Source of the DNA: Antilocapra americana
Taxonomy: Eukaryota > Chordata > Mammalia > Artiodactyla > Antilocapridae
Direction of reading: 5' to 3'
Assembly: GCA_007570785.1 (NCBI GenBank)
Contig: ML662442.1
Span: 28,768,880 to 28,832,879 of the forward strand
DNA: 64,000 nt
Positions 33,761 through 46,059 of the stretch are shown here, piece after piece; the stretch's first letter is position 1, and every line of letters starts with the position of its first letter. A program made the position numbers and the translations under genes. The notes under the pieces are model-generated. The model worked only from the letters and a program-made list of their open reading frames with translations. It ran no database searches and was not told where the DNA came from.

Positions 33761-35785
33761 CCCACATTTCCCACCAGGTATTTCTTGTCCTATGTGGAAC
33801 AGGTCTGAGTTGAGGAAGGGGAGAAGATACACTGAATAAAAGTCATGGAACCTAACATTTTAATTATGGAAACAGTTGCCTTGAGGTGAATTTTCTGGTG
33901 AGTACTTTGTATTATCAGTGAATTAGCAGAAAGCTTGGTAAAGGTTTTACTCAGCACTACACAGGCTTTTAAATAAACTGGGTGAAAGGAAGTTGGGTAG
34001 AGCTACAGGGAGCAGTTTTCTGATTGCACTCTGAGTCCTTTGTTGTTTGAAATATCTTTATGTGGGTGTATATATGTGTGTATGTGTATGAGAGAGATAG
34101 TAACTGAAAGTAAAAATTTAACAGTAAAATTTAGCAGTTAACAGACTTCATTATATGCTTTATATTAACTAAATCCATTACTTAATAAAAAAGGCAAAAT
34201 GATTATAAATGATGCAGTCCAATAAAACCCTTGAACTTCTCTCTTTTACCACAACAAAAACAACAATAAAATAAATATTCTCAATTGTTTCCATATAATA
34301 TTTTTAACCACTTTTGAAGAAAAAAAAATGGGCAGAAATGGTACAACCATATTGACAGTCAAATAATCTTTAGCTTTATCTTCACATCCAACAGAACAAA
34401 ACATCTCAGTCCTCACCATGTGAGCTGGCTTGCATCCGTCTGATCTCTGTCTATTGAGTAGTACTTATAGAAACTAATTAAATCTACGGGATGGAAAAAT
34501 ACCTTTCCCACCAGCACTAATTTCTCAGACTGCATAGGACCCACAGGAGTCTTCTGAGATACACACTTTTTACTGAGTCAAGGCATTAAATGCACTCAGT
34601 CATGTGGGAAAGGGAAAAAATCAGTTTGCTTTCATGTTAGCTGTATTTGCTTTATCTGATTAAACCTATTGCTGTCACGCAGCTGTGGACAGAGCATGAA
34701 CACAAGGAGAATCCAAAGGATCTAGCGAACGGCCTTCACTGAGAAGCAAGTCTGTGGCTGGGAGGTACTCATGTGACAGGAAGAGGAGGGAGATGAGATG
34801 AACAGTGAAAGAAGAATGGGAAAAAGAACAACAGGCTTACTCAAAGACTTTCCACAGGCTGTCCTGCCAAAGAGGCCAAAATAAAGTATGTAACAATGTA
34901 AAGTATAGATTGTACCTGAGAGATTTAAGTAGAGAGTTAAAATGATTTTGAGCCCTCTGTGGCTAACCCTCAGGGAACAATCTATGGCTACTTTCTGCAA
35001 GAGAGTGAAGTCCACAACTGATAAAACATAGCAAATAGAAATTTGAAATGTCACTACAATTCTCTCTCTTCTTTCAGGGGCTACTGCCACTTGAATCAAA
35101 AACATACAGGAAATATTGCCGAGGTTGTAGCTGAAGAGAAGCCACTGGGTCTCAACCCAGCACAATTCCTTTTTGGCATCAACTTTCTCTCCAAATCAAA
35201 CATAATCCTATCTGCAAGTGAATCAGAACTGCTCAAGGCAAACCAGCTAAAGTTCATTATGCACCACATTAACTTTTACCAAGTTATTGAAACAAATGCC
35301 TCTTTTCAGTAGTGTGGTTTGGCTAAGGCCATAGGGGAGGAAGAAATGAAATCTTCCACAACTTTGACGAGAAACACAGTCAAATGAAGAACAGGACTAG
35401 AACAGGATTTCTTTCCTTAATTTGAGGTGATTTATCTGAAAAGGTAGATCATCAGCTTTTGAATGCTGTAGCCATTAGTTCAGCTCTCAAATAAGTGTTC
35501 CTTGCTTTAGACTGACCTTTTCATTTCCTTTTTCATTTTTATGCCCTTTTTCACAAGGAGGACACATTTTTTAAAATCATATTTATATTAGCAGAGGGTA
35601 AATAGACTTTAAACCTTGATTGTGTATGGGTGTCCTTATTTTCCTATGGAAATGAAGATAGTGTGTACTTCACATGCCAGACAAACAATAAAGGATCATC
35701 ATGTAGTAATTGTTTTATCGACCTTCCCAGTTCTTTCCAACCTGAGCCTTCTAGATAGATATAAACCTTTATGCAGATGATTCAT
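33761..35785. other. Unassigned stretch with overlapping open frames
   Basis: The longest open frame outside recognised repeats lies here: 147 codons on the minus strand at 34722-35165, hydrophobic. It overlaps an 89-codon plus-strand frame at 35043-35312. A good splice-acceptor sequence (pyrimidine tract, then CAG at 35075-35077) precedes most of the plus-strand frame. No conserved domain is recognised, and I do not call a gene. Confidence 0.35.
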
Positions 35786-35801
35786 AAAGAGTGACTACTT
35801 A

Positions 35802-36706
35802 CAAATACATGAAAAGATGCTCAACATCACTCATTATTAAAGAAATTCAAATCAAAACTACAATGAAGTATCACCTTACATCAGTCAGGACAGCCATCAT
35901 CAAAAAAACTACAAACAATAAATGTTGGAGAGGTTGTGAAGAAAAGGGAACCCTCTTGCATTGTTAGTGGGAATGTAAATTGATACAACCACAATGGAGA
36001 ACAGTATGGAGGTTCCTTAAAAAACTAAAAACAGAACAACCATATGACCCAGCAATCCCACTATTGGCCATATACCCTGAGAAAACTATAATCCAAAAAG
36101 ACACATTCCCCTCAATGTTCATTGCGGCACTATTTACAATAACCAGGACATGGAAGCAACCTAAATGCCCATTGACAGATGAATGAATAAAGAAGAGGTG
36201 GTACATATATACAATGGAATATTACTTAGCCATAAAAATGAACAAAATTCGGTCATTTGTAGTGGTGTGGATGGACCTAGAGTCTATCATACAGTGTGAA
36301 GTAAGTCAGAAAGAGATAACTATCATATATTAATGCACATGTATGGAATCTAGAAGGATGGTACAGATGAGCCTGTTTGTAGGACAGGAACAGAGATGCA
36401 GACAGAGAGAATGGACATGAGGGCACAAGAGGGGAGGGTGAGATGAACTGGGAGAGTAGGACTGACATATATACACTACTGCATAAAATAGCTAACAGGA
36501 AGCTGCTGTATAGCACATGGAGCTCAGTTTGGTGCTCTGTGATGACCTAGTGGGGTGGGGGAAAGGAGATATATGTATACATATAGCTGATTCACTTCAT
36601 TGTACGGCAGAAATGAACACATTACATATAGCTAATTTACTTCATTGTACAGCAGAAACTAACACAACATTGTAAAGCAATTACACTCAAAAAAGAAAAA
36701 AAAAAA
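35802..36706 (+). mobile_element. Older L1 3' end with diverged TSD
   Basis: Starts at acaaatacatgaaaagatgc. A 68-codon frame (35980-36186) still reads as ORF2 C-terminus. An old-type 3' UTR follows (ggacaggaacagagatgc, ctgctgtatagcacatgg) and an A-rich tail ends near 36706. The flanks at 35786-35801 and 36704-36719 match at 14 of 16 bases and read as an aged TSD. Confidence 0.9.
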
Positions 36707-36719
36707 GAGTGATTGCTTA

Positions 36720-37204
36720 TTAAATGGAATGTTAACTGACTGCTCTGCATTTCTTCATGGGGTCTTATATCAAAGGAGTAAAGCCTCTCAGCTGTCACTC
36801 TGACAGTGCCAGCAGAGAGACTGCCAATGGTCACAGTGTAAGAAGCAATTTTTCAGATATCATTAATATATTGAAAGAAATTCAATTAGTTTTATAACAC
36901 TTGCAAAGCACCAGCCTGGATTTTTTATATAGCTATCTATAGGAAATCTCAGCCCTGGGCCTGAGAATTCTCATGAATTTCTACAGCATCATGGAGTCTG
37001 AAAAATGACAGCTGTAAACCCAGGTCTCTCCAGCGGAGAGATTTAGCCCAGCTGAAAAAGTCAAAAGACAACAAATGTATCAGAAACAGGATATTTACCA
37101 GAATACCTATTGCTGTCTTTGACATCCTTACATATTAACTGAAATAACATATAATGAAAACTCAAGAGATTTCCTGGCTATGAGACACACAAGCATATAC
37201 ACAA

Positions 37205-37250
<46 letters not shown>

Positions 37251-38070
37251 TCATCAGTTGTATGGTTACTTTGGAAAGGAAAATCAAAAACTATATTGCC
37301 ATTTAAGGAATCCAAGAATTGTAAGCCAACTTATGAACTATATGAAAATTTTAAAAATATTTTGTCTATTAAAAAAAATAAGTACCTGAAACTTCTAGGA
37401 AAAGTATGGCTAAGTTTGGTCAATCCATAAATGGTATTATTGGCAGTATAGGAAAAAATATATTCAACATGATATACTAGCTGTATGTTGTTTTTAAAAA
37501 CAAAACCACTGAACTTCAAAACTTTTATGGATAGCCTTAAAAAGTGGACAAAAGCCTACTGACATTTGATAACCAATGAGTTAAAAGGCCAGGTAAGACA
37601 TCAAGTAGGATTTCTGGGTAGGAAAGCAAGACACTTGAAAAACCTAAAAATTCTGGGAAAGAAAACATCTTGACAGGTAAGCAGTTGGCACAAACATGGA
37701 AGTGGCTTTCTTGATGTAATATGCAAAACTCAAGGAAATTCTTAGTCACAGGTAATTATAGATAAGAAAAAGTGGCCAGCAATCAAGGTAGTTCTAACAA
37801 CAGAAAAGAAAACCTAGAATATCAGCTACAAGGGAGGTCCAGAATTTCAAAGCCATTTTATTTGACAGTTTGAGGTATTTTCATATAAATCCACATACCT
37901 GGAGACATACAAGTAAGTGTATATCTTGTTTGAAGGTTTAGGGAGCCATATGTCAGAGAATTAACCATATCAATAGGAAATGGAAAAGTAGAAAGACAGC
38001 AGAGTATTTTCCTGACGTATTTATTGGAGAGTGAAGTTGATTTTCTCCTAGTAGCATGGAAAGAGACTTT
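36720..38070. other. Unassigned stretch with a (CA)20 tract
   Basis: Apart from the microsatellite, nothing recognised. Several minus-strand frames of 60-80 codons are unremarkable. Confidence 0.5.
37209..37248. repeat. (AC)20 microsatellite
   Basis: Twenty perfect AC units, preceded by an imperfect acaaacat stretch. A likely polymorphic marker. Confidence 0.97.
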
Positions 38071-38460
38071 GTTATGGACTGACTTATACACAATTTTCAA
38101 TTCGTATGATGAAGCCCCAACCCCAATGAGACTATATTTGGAAACAGGAGATCAAGAAGGTTAAATAAGATCTGAATCTAATTGGACTGGTGGTCTTACA
38201 AGAAAAGAAAGAGAGATCCTCTCATCACCCTTCCTCCACCCCTAACAGGGTCAGAAAAAAAATTTATGTAAAGATGAAGCAAGAAGATAGCCATCTGCAA
38301 GCCAGGAAAAGAGATCTCACCAGAACCCAAACTGGTCAAGACCTAGATCTGATCTGGAACTTCTGGACTCAAGAAGTGTGAAAAGATATACTTCTATTGC
38401 GTAAGCTTCCAAATTTATGATTTATCACTATGGCAGCACAAGCAGAACAGTGCCAGCTTC
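38071..38460 (+). mobile_element. MaLR-type solo LTR (MLT1/MST-like)
   Basis: Begins tgttatggactgacttatac, continues with gatgaagccccaacccc, aattggactggtggtcttac, gccatctgcaagccagg and cttctggactcaag, and closes near ggcagcacaagcagaac. This order of phrases is the sense strand of an ERVL-MaLR LTR. No internal region adjoins it. Confidence 0.75.
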
Positions 38461-38903
38461 TTTCCCAGTAGGGTGACAGAACATGATAGTGAGGGGAGGA
38501 ATTCTCAAGCCACATGGAATAAGAAAAGCAAAGAAGGCTAAGGTTAAGTGGTGGAACTTCTGAGGACCCGAGCAGACAGTGTCACTAAAAAGGAATGCCA
38601 CCATGGCAGCTGGAACAGTTCAAGGTCACTGTTACTTCACACTAGAAAGAGGAGAGAAAGGCTCTTCTTCCTCCTGGTCAACTCTCACTTCTCTAACTGA
38701 AATCCTCTTCCTGCTCAGCAGCCCCTTTATTCTCTCTACATTTGCCTTCAATCTTTACTTTCTTTTCTTTCCCCTTTTCCTCCTCTTTTTGGTCTCTGTT
38801 TCCACCGTCCTTTTTATGATTCCTCCCACTTAAACTAGACATTTCACACTATTTCGCCTGAACAGTCATGTGCTGACACTGCCCTTACAGAAATGAAATG
38901 CCC

Positions 38904-39034
38904 GTGGGAATTCCCTAGCAGTCCGTGGTTAGGACTCCATGCTTTCACTGCTGAGGGTGAAATCCCAGTTCAACCCCTGCCCAGGCAACTAAGATCCCAC
39001 AAGCTGCATGGCAAAGTCAAAATAAAAAGTGATA
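38904..39034 (+). mobile_element. CHR-2-like tRNA-derived SINE
   Basis: Starts gggaattccctagcagtcc, with a tRNA-derived head and the aactaagatcccacaagctg body, then an A-rich tail. Distinct from Bov-tA; the type is shared by whales, hippos and ruminants. Flanks aaatgaaatgccc (38891-38903) and aaatgaaaggccc (39035-39047) match at 12 of 13. Confidence 0.88.
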
Positions 39035-39047
39035 AAATGAAAGGCCC

Positions 39048-40125
39048 AGTCAAATGTAACAGTTTGGATGTGAATTGCAGATGACTTACACACTAAAAGA
39101 TGGAGATGGGAAAAGTCAGTTTAGTCATTCATCAACACTGACACCATCAACTCTAATTTATTCATTTAAAACAAGCAAAATGAATTTCCCAGCATATATA
39201 TCCAAAGACCTTATCGTAGTTAAATTGCATTAGAATATACTGTATTATACGTAAGTGCCAGTGTGTGTAACAAATAGCTTGGTTTACTTCAGGTTTAGGT
39301 AGGAATGAAAATAATAAAAATTTGCACATCGATGGCACATAGTACATATTCCTCTTAAACACTGGTAACACGAACTGTTGCATCTATACACTCATATGAA
39401 TGTTTAGTCAAATAATCTGGTGAGTCAAATCAGATTCCTATGCATAGCTAAAATATTTGAGAACACAATGTGGCATTCATGTCTTGAAAATACCCCATAT
39501 TGTGAGACAATAAGTTTTCAGTTTCCAATTTCCATAAAACAGAGAAACAAATTATCAAGGTGTTTGCCTTGCATGACATGGGCAGATATGCAGTACATTT
39601 TTTGTCTGAAGCCTTTCAGCATTACCTAGCATCTAGCATCCCTGTAGGACAGCGATCCCAAGTCACTTTGCTGAAATCATGCACATTGGCCACACAGATG
39701 CAGCTTGACGAACGTCACATCACCACACCTAACCTGACTACTCTCCAGTTGTCCAAAAAAATGGCCTGGAGATGAAACAATTGGTTTGTTAATTATTTTC
39801 GTCTTTTTGTGCAATGGTATTTACACAAAACACAGTTCTAAACATAAGGTACTAATATTTGAACAACTACCCATCGCATCTTTCTACTGAGGTTTTACTT
39901 CATTCACCAACAGCAGTCATTTATGCAGCTCTTGGCTCTTGTCTGCAAATAGCCTTTATGGACCACTCTAACTTTTAAATCCTCCTGCCTATAATGCATA
40001 CTTATTCTAGGTTGAGACAGTTAACCAGATTGACAGAAGAGATTTGCAAGAGTTAATGTATTATGAAGGTTATCAGAAATATCAGTGTAAACTGAACCAA
40101 AGTGGCATGTTAGCATCTGAGCGGG
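39048..40125. other. Unassigned stretch
   Basis: Frames at 39162-39383, 39420-39629 and 39560-39775 are about 70 codons each with no recognised product. Confidence 0.5.
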
Positions 40126-40352
40126 TTTCTGGTGAGAGCCCTCTTTCTGATTTCCTCACATGGCAAAGACAGAGGGAAAAGCAAGCTCTCTCATGCTTTT
40201 CCTTAGAAGGACACTAATCTTATCTATGGGTACCCCATTCTTATGACATAACTACTGCCTAAAAGCCAGCCTTACCTTCTAACATCATCACACTGGGCAT
40301 TAGGGTTTCAACATATCAGTTTTGGTAGGATATGTTCAGTCTATAACAATAT
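40126..40352 (-). mobile_element. MaLR-type LTR fragment
   Basis: Antisense: ggtgagagccctctttctg, aaggacactaatctta, ttatgacataac, cattagggtttcaacatatc and a ttcagtctataac end, in family order. The left end is lost. Confidence 0.65.
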
Positions 40353-40930
40353 AATAATAATGAGGCTACACTTAAGAATATACAAAGAATTTTCAAACAC
40401 ATATTCTCTCAATAAGTTCTCAGGCAACTGAGAGGTCATTATTATCTCTCATTTTAGATATTAGGAATGGAAATTGAAGTGTTGAAAGACTGGCATACAT
40501 CCAACAAGTACCAATGCTGTTTAGTTGTCTGACTCCTGGTTCAGTGTCCTTCAATGTTCTCCAAGTTTTGACCTACATAGAAACAAAACTGCATGCTAAA
40601 ATGCATTACATGATGCTTCTAACAGTCTTTGTGTAATTATCTGGGATGCTCTGTGATAGACAGAAAGCTTTAGTGTTTTACAAAATGATTGGAAAACACC
40701 CAGGAACTACTTGTGCTGAACTGAGTGAGTCACAGACACTTGATAAGCACCTGTGCAATGTGGAAGACCAAGCTCACAGCCATGGCTGTGGTTCAGTGTT
40801 ATGTACAGCTGTGATATTGTGCCTCACTGTGTGCACAGCCTATGGATATTAATGTTCATATTATTTTAGTTAACATTTAATTTTTGTTTTCATAAAGTAA
40901 ACTTGTTTTTCAAAGACTAGGATCCTTAAT

Positions 40931-41781
40931 CATGCGAAATGCTGGGCTGGAAGACTCACAAGCTGAAATCAAGAATATGCCAGGAGAAATATCAACAACC
41001 TCAAAATATGCAAATACCACCACTTTAAGGGAAGAAAGCAAAGAGGAACTAAAGAGACTCTTGATGAAGGTGAAAGAGGAGAATGAAAAGCTGGCTTGAA
41101 ACTCAACATTCAAGAAACTAAGATCATGGCATCTGCTCCCATCACTTCACGGGAAATAGATGGCAAAACAATGGAAACAGTGACAGACTTTATTTCCTTG
41201 GGCTCCAAAATCACTGCAGATGGTAACTGCAGCCATGAAATTAAAAGACTCATGCTCCTTGGAAGAAAGGCTATGACCAACCTAGACAACATATTAAAAG
41301 GCAGAGACATCATCACTTTGCAGCAAAGGTCCATCTAGTCAAAGCTATGGTTTCTCCAGTAGTCATGTATGCATGCAAGAGTTAAACCATAAAGAAGGCT
41401 GAGCACTGAAGAACTGATGCTTTTGAACTGTGGTGTTGGAGAAGACTCTTGAGAGACCCTTGGACAGCAAGGAGATCAAACTAGTCAATCCTAAAGGAAA
41501 TTAGTCCTGAATATTGAAGGACTGATGCTGAAGCTTCAATACTTTGGCCACCTGATGTGAAGAGCTGACTCATTGGAAAAGACCCTGATGCTGGAAAGAT
41601 TGAGGGCAAAAGAAGAAATGGGAGACAGATGATGGCATTTTATCACTGACTCAATGGACATGTGTTTGAACAAATTCTGGAATCTAGTGAAGGACAGGGA
41701 AGCCTGGCACGGTGGGCAGTTTTCCCTGGCAGATCGTGGATCCGCAAAGAGTCAGACACAACTTAGGGACTAAACAACAAC
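40931..41781 (+). mobile_element. BovB LINE 3' part with perfect TSD
   Basis: Begins just upstream of the RT catalytic region (catgcgaaatgctgggctgg) and runs to the 3' tail. An 80-codon open piece (41096-41338) keeps BovB RT sequence; frameshifts follow. The 12-base TSD aggatccttaat is perfect at 40919-40930 and 41782-41793. Confidence 0.96.
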
Positions 41782-41793
41782 AGGATCCTTAAT

Positions 41794-44046
41794 TAAGTCT
41801 CTTTTTTTTCTTCCCTATGTTATAGGAGGAACATCTATCTGTTAAAGAGTAGTTAGGACAGAATACTAACATAATTGGAAGTATTCTGTATTTAAAAAAC
41901 AAAAGCTTATTTAAATTATACATTTGTATGATACAACTGGCTAAATGATAAGAGATTTTACTCTGTAATCATTTATGTTTCTAAATTTTAAATTTCAACT
42001 GAAATAAGAATCTCTGCATTGTGTTACCTGTGGGAGTATCCTTAACGAATGCTTTAGTTTTTATCTCACTGAAAAAGTATTTCATTCTCAGTCAACTGAT
42101 GTGTGGAAATATTGCTATTGTAGAAAGCCTAGAGAGGTATTCTATACCCAAATGGTATCATAATAGATAAAATAGTATCATCAAAAATGTTAAGTTTAAC
42201 AGGAGAGATTATGTTGTGGTCTGTGCTGTGTCGGTAAGTAAACATGGTCATTGGAAGCTAAAGCAAGAAACATGCTAGGATGAAAATCTTCAATTACAGA
42301 AGGCTTCCTAGCAGTTTGAGTACTCTGCATAATATGCAAGATTAAAAAGTTGACATTCAATAAACATTATATTTAATGTTCGCTTCCATAGGCCAGAAGC
42401 CTAAGTGCGTTTCTTTTGGTTCACAATTTCTGGAGTAGATAACCCATAGTTGGAAACACATGCTGACCAATTTGATGATGTCCTAATGAAAATTTTGTCA
42501 GGGATTTTCTTCAACATTTCCTACTGAGATCAAATCACCATCAGACATTCTTCTAAACAGTATCTTCTATTTCATCTCTTAATGTTCCACTGCGCTTTTC
42601 ATTTTATTTAATTAACCCTACAGAGGGCCATATTTAGTGCTGCCACCTGAGAGACGAGGTATGAAGAGATTGGCTTTTGCAGTCATCCTTGGCTCAGACT
42701 CTTCCTTTGAACCTTAGGAACATATGCGCACTGTTGGCTGCTTAAGATCACACCCACTGCTCTGATGATAAGAAATCTGCAGGGAAGTTGGTTGCTTCCG
42801 TGCCTTAGGGTTTAAGTGTCACAATGTGATGGGTGTATATAAACAAGCTTTGGGACCCCTGACAATGCCCCTGATTTTGGTCCAATACCTGTACCAAAAT
42901 AGGAGCTCAAACTCTTCATTACATACTGCTCTGTTGCTCTTCAACTCTTGCCAAAATATACTGGAAAAGAGAACAAAATTGAGTGTTTTTAGCTGCCAGA
43001 AACAACAATGTTACAGGGGCCTTGGAAACTTAGTAAATCCTGAAACTAAGCCCAGGTGAAAATTAACATCTGCTGTGGAGAAGAGAATTCAAGCCAAAGA
43101 CCCACTAAGAATACTACAGTCCTAAAAGGGCATCTCTCTCACGTGAGACTGGAAATTCATGCAGTCACAGTCATAGTTCTCCACCCGTGAGAGGCAATTA
43201 CCCGAAGAAGCAGATAGTAAAGAGATGCTGGCACAGTGACTTCTTATGACACTGAGAAAGTGTAACCAATCCCCTAATCAGTGGAAAAATAATGCCAGTC
43301 CAACCAGAATACAATATGAATTAGATGCTCTGCTAGACATAAAAGATGCATGGCTGTGCAATGACAGACCTTTAAGCCAGCCCACGTAGGCAGCATAACC
43401 TGCAAACTCTGCCAGCCTCACACTCCATCATTCAAGCTGGTGGCACATCCTCACAATACTTCTAGTATCTGCTCATCAGTTCTTTTAACATTAACTGACT
43501 TTCTATTATGAGTCAAGCACTAAACCAGGAGCTCTCCCCAAATACGTATAACCACATTTAATTTTCATAGTGTTATTTTTGCTTGATTAGATCTCTCTAT
43601 TAAGAACTCATGGCTATGTTAATTTCGATGCATGCTTTAGTCCCTTCTGGATTCCACATCTGTACTGATATTCCTCCAGCATAATATCAGGCAGAGACCT
43701 AAGCATGGAAAAGCCTCATCAAGATGTAAAGATACTCAGAGCCAGGGCCACAAGGCACCAAAACGCTTTAGAAAACTCCCTTTTAAGTATATACAATTAT
43801 TTTATTTTACTGTTTTGTACAGTTCATGCATAATTCTGATGAGCCACTATGGTGCTAGAGAGGTAAGAAAGAGTTGTATGGGGTGGGGGAATAAATAGCT
43901 GAACTCAAGTAGTACGGCTGTCCACAATACATTATTTTGTATTTTTTAATTCTATCTTTATGAAAAAAATTAGTGCTTACAATGTCACAAGGCAAATTAA
44001 ACAATTTAATTAACTGAATTCATGTACAGTGGTAGAATTCTGCCTC
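41794..44046. other. Unassigned stretch
   Basis: A TATA-like tatataaac lies at about 42836-42844 in a moderately complex region (42650-43450) where I see no repeat. This could be an unlisted LTR or single-copy DNA. A 77-codon plus-strand frame at 42826-43059 is not recognised. Confidence 0.4.
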
Positions 44047-44535
44047 TGTATTAGTCAGGGTTCTCCAGAGAAACAAAATCAGTAGGAGATACACACATAC
44101 ATAGAGAGAAGTAGAGGAAGGGAGAGAGAGAATAAAGTCATGAGGTATTTATTGGCTTTACAGAATCTGAGAAGTTCCACAATTTGGTGTCTGCAAACTG
44201 GAAACACAAAAATGCCTGTAATATAATTCAGTCCAAGTCTGAGTGTCTAAAGGACAGTCAGTGGCTTAAATCCCAATCCAAGGGCTGTAGAAAGTAAGAT
44301 GAGATGTCCCAATTCAAGCACGCAGGAAGGAAGCAAAAAGAGGAGAATTCCTCCTTTTCTCTTCTGTTTGTTCTAGTCAAGCCCACAATGGATTGGATAA
44401 CGCCACCCATTTGGGGGAGGGTGATCTACTTTATTGGGTCTCATCCGGAAAGACACTCATAGACAAACCCAGAAATAATACTTCATATGGGCATTTCCTG
44501 GCCAGTCAAATTAACACATGAAATTAACCGTAACA
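44047..44535 (-). mobile_element. ERVL-type solo LTR
   Basis: Edges are TG and CA in the read orientation. The phrases gtcagggttctccagagaaa, gattggataacgcc, ggtctcatccggaaagac and gacaaacccagaaataat follow a known mammalian LTR order. The inverted polyadenylation hexamer (tttatt, near 44150) lies about 100 bases from the 44047 edge, which suggests that the minus strand is sense. Flanks gcctc and gccac (44042-44046, 44536-44540) may be a 5-base TSD with one change. Subfamily (MLT2-like) is a guess. Confidence 0.65.
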
Positions 44536-44682
44536 GCCACATTTCCTGTGCTCTTATTTTATTCTGTAATATCTAGATATTATATTACACTGTTTCTGGG
44601 AATGGTGGGAGATGTTGGATTATTGGGCTTACAAGGGTCCTCTCCCACTTCCAACAATATATTTATACCTATCCTATCAAAT

Positions 44683-45166
44683 TGGCTTCCCTGGTGGCTC
44701 AGACAGTAAGGAATCTGTGTGCAATCCAGGAGTACATGCTTAGTTGCTCAGTCATGTCCAATCTTGACAACCCCATGGACTGTAGTCTGCCAGTGTTCTC
44801 TGTCCATCGGATTCTTCAGGTAAGAATACTGGAGTGGGCTGCCATTCCTTTCTCCAAGGGAGCTTCTCAACCCAGGGATCCAAATCAGGTCTCCTGCATT
44901 GCAGGTGGAGTTTGTACTGTCTAAACCACCAGGGAAGCCCATTTGATGGGTTAGGTATTTGCATATTATTGAGGAGTTAGGTATATGTATATTGAAGCAA
45001 TCCAGGAGACCTGGGTTCAACCCCTGGGCTGGGAAGATCCCATGGAGAAAGGAATGGCTCCCCTCTCCACTATTTTTGTCTAGAGAATTCCACAGACAGA
45101 GGAGCCTGGTGAGCTCTAGTCCATGGGGTCACAAAGAGTCAGACACGACTGAGCAACTAACATACT
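44683..45166 (+). mobile_element. Bov-tA SINE interrupted by a second SINE
   Basis: The head starts at tggcttccctggtggctcag and is cut at 44732. The rest (acctgggttcaacccc onward) resumes at 45009 and ends at gagcaactaacatac. Outer flanks atcaaat at 44676-44682 and 45181-45187 are a possible TSD. Confidence 0.92.
44733..44996 (-). mobile_element. Nested Bov-tA SINE carrying extra 5' sequence
   Basis: Antisense SINE at 44733-44940 (closing with inverted start gggaagccc), followed by 56 bases that are not SINE and contain two similar gttaggtat-headed units about 25 bases long. The whole block is bounded by the perfect 12-base repeat gcaatccaggag at 44721-44732 and 44997-45008, so the extra piece moved with the SINE or arose inside it. 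Confidence 0.88.
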
Positions 45167-45187
45167 TTTTTCCACAACCCATCAAAT

Positions 45188-46059
45188 ATTCTAATAATGG
45201 CTCTTTTCAAATAGACGACAAACTTAGAGAAGAGAGAAAACATCTACTAATTCATTTTAGTAATCCAACTAAGAAAGGTTGGAGGTTTTAACTAAGGTCG
45301 AACATGGGGATAGAAAGCAGTTGACTGATAGGAGATATATTAAGGAGGCAAAATCAATAAAGCACTGTTACTAACTGGATATGGAAGAAAGAGAGAGAAA
45401 ATTATTCCTAAATTTGGGCAACTAGAGAAATGTTGGTGTCATTAATGAAAATGGAGCTTTCAAAAGAAAAAACAGGTATACAAATTTATATATATGTTTG
45501 TGTGTGTGTATACATAAGCATACACACACAACATATACTTTCATATGACCCTCTTAAATTCAAGATACTTTGAGACATTCACATGAAAACACTGATTGCC
45601 TAGACCAGTGACTTGGCTTGAGCGATGCTCTTTGGGATACTCCTTTGTTCTGAGAAACACAAAACCCTTCTCCTGACAGACATTGGCCTGGATCCCAGAA
45701 GTCTTTAAAAATGTAGCCTAGCAGAAGTACGTGGGCCTCTTAACCTGCTAGCAGACAGATCACTACTTCTAATTAGGCAGCTTTATAAAGAAGCTGCTGC
45801 TAAATCTCACTTGTTTAAGTTCCAAGAGCAATAAAGAGTTGACTTCTGTTTGCAGCAGGTACTTGCTGCCTTCCCTGCTAGCGCTCACTGCAAAGAGACC
45901 ACAGATAACTGAGTATTTCCCATTGTTTGCACTGACGTGACATGCACTGTCAGTCAGAGACCACGGAGAGGAATTCTGGAGACCAAAATCATGGTCCTGG
46001 TTCATAAGAAGATGCATCAGGTGCAAAAGAATGATTCTGTAGATTTGTGGGAATAGATT
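45188..46059. other. Unassigned stretch with mixed dinucleotide tract
   Basis: A degenerate (TA)n/(GT)n/(AC)n tract lies at about 45484-45535. The rest is not recognised. Confidence 0.5.

Noticed and set aside
42836..42844. TATA-like sequence considered as a promoter
   Set aside because: A lone AT-rich hexamer in AT-rich DNA without initiator, CpG or downstream gene is not enough.
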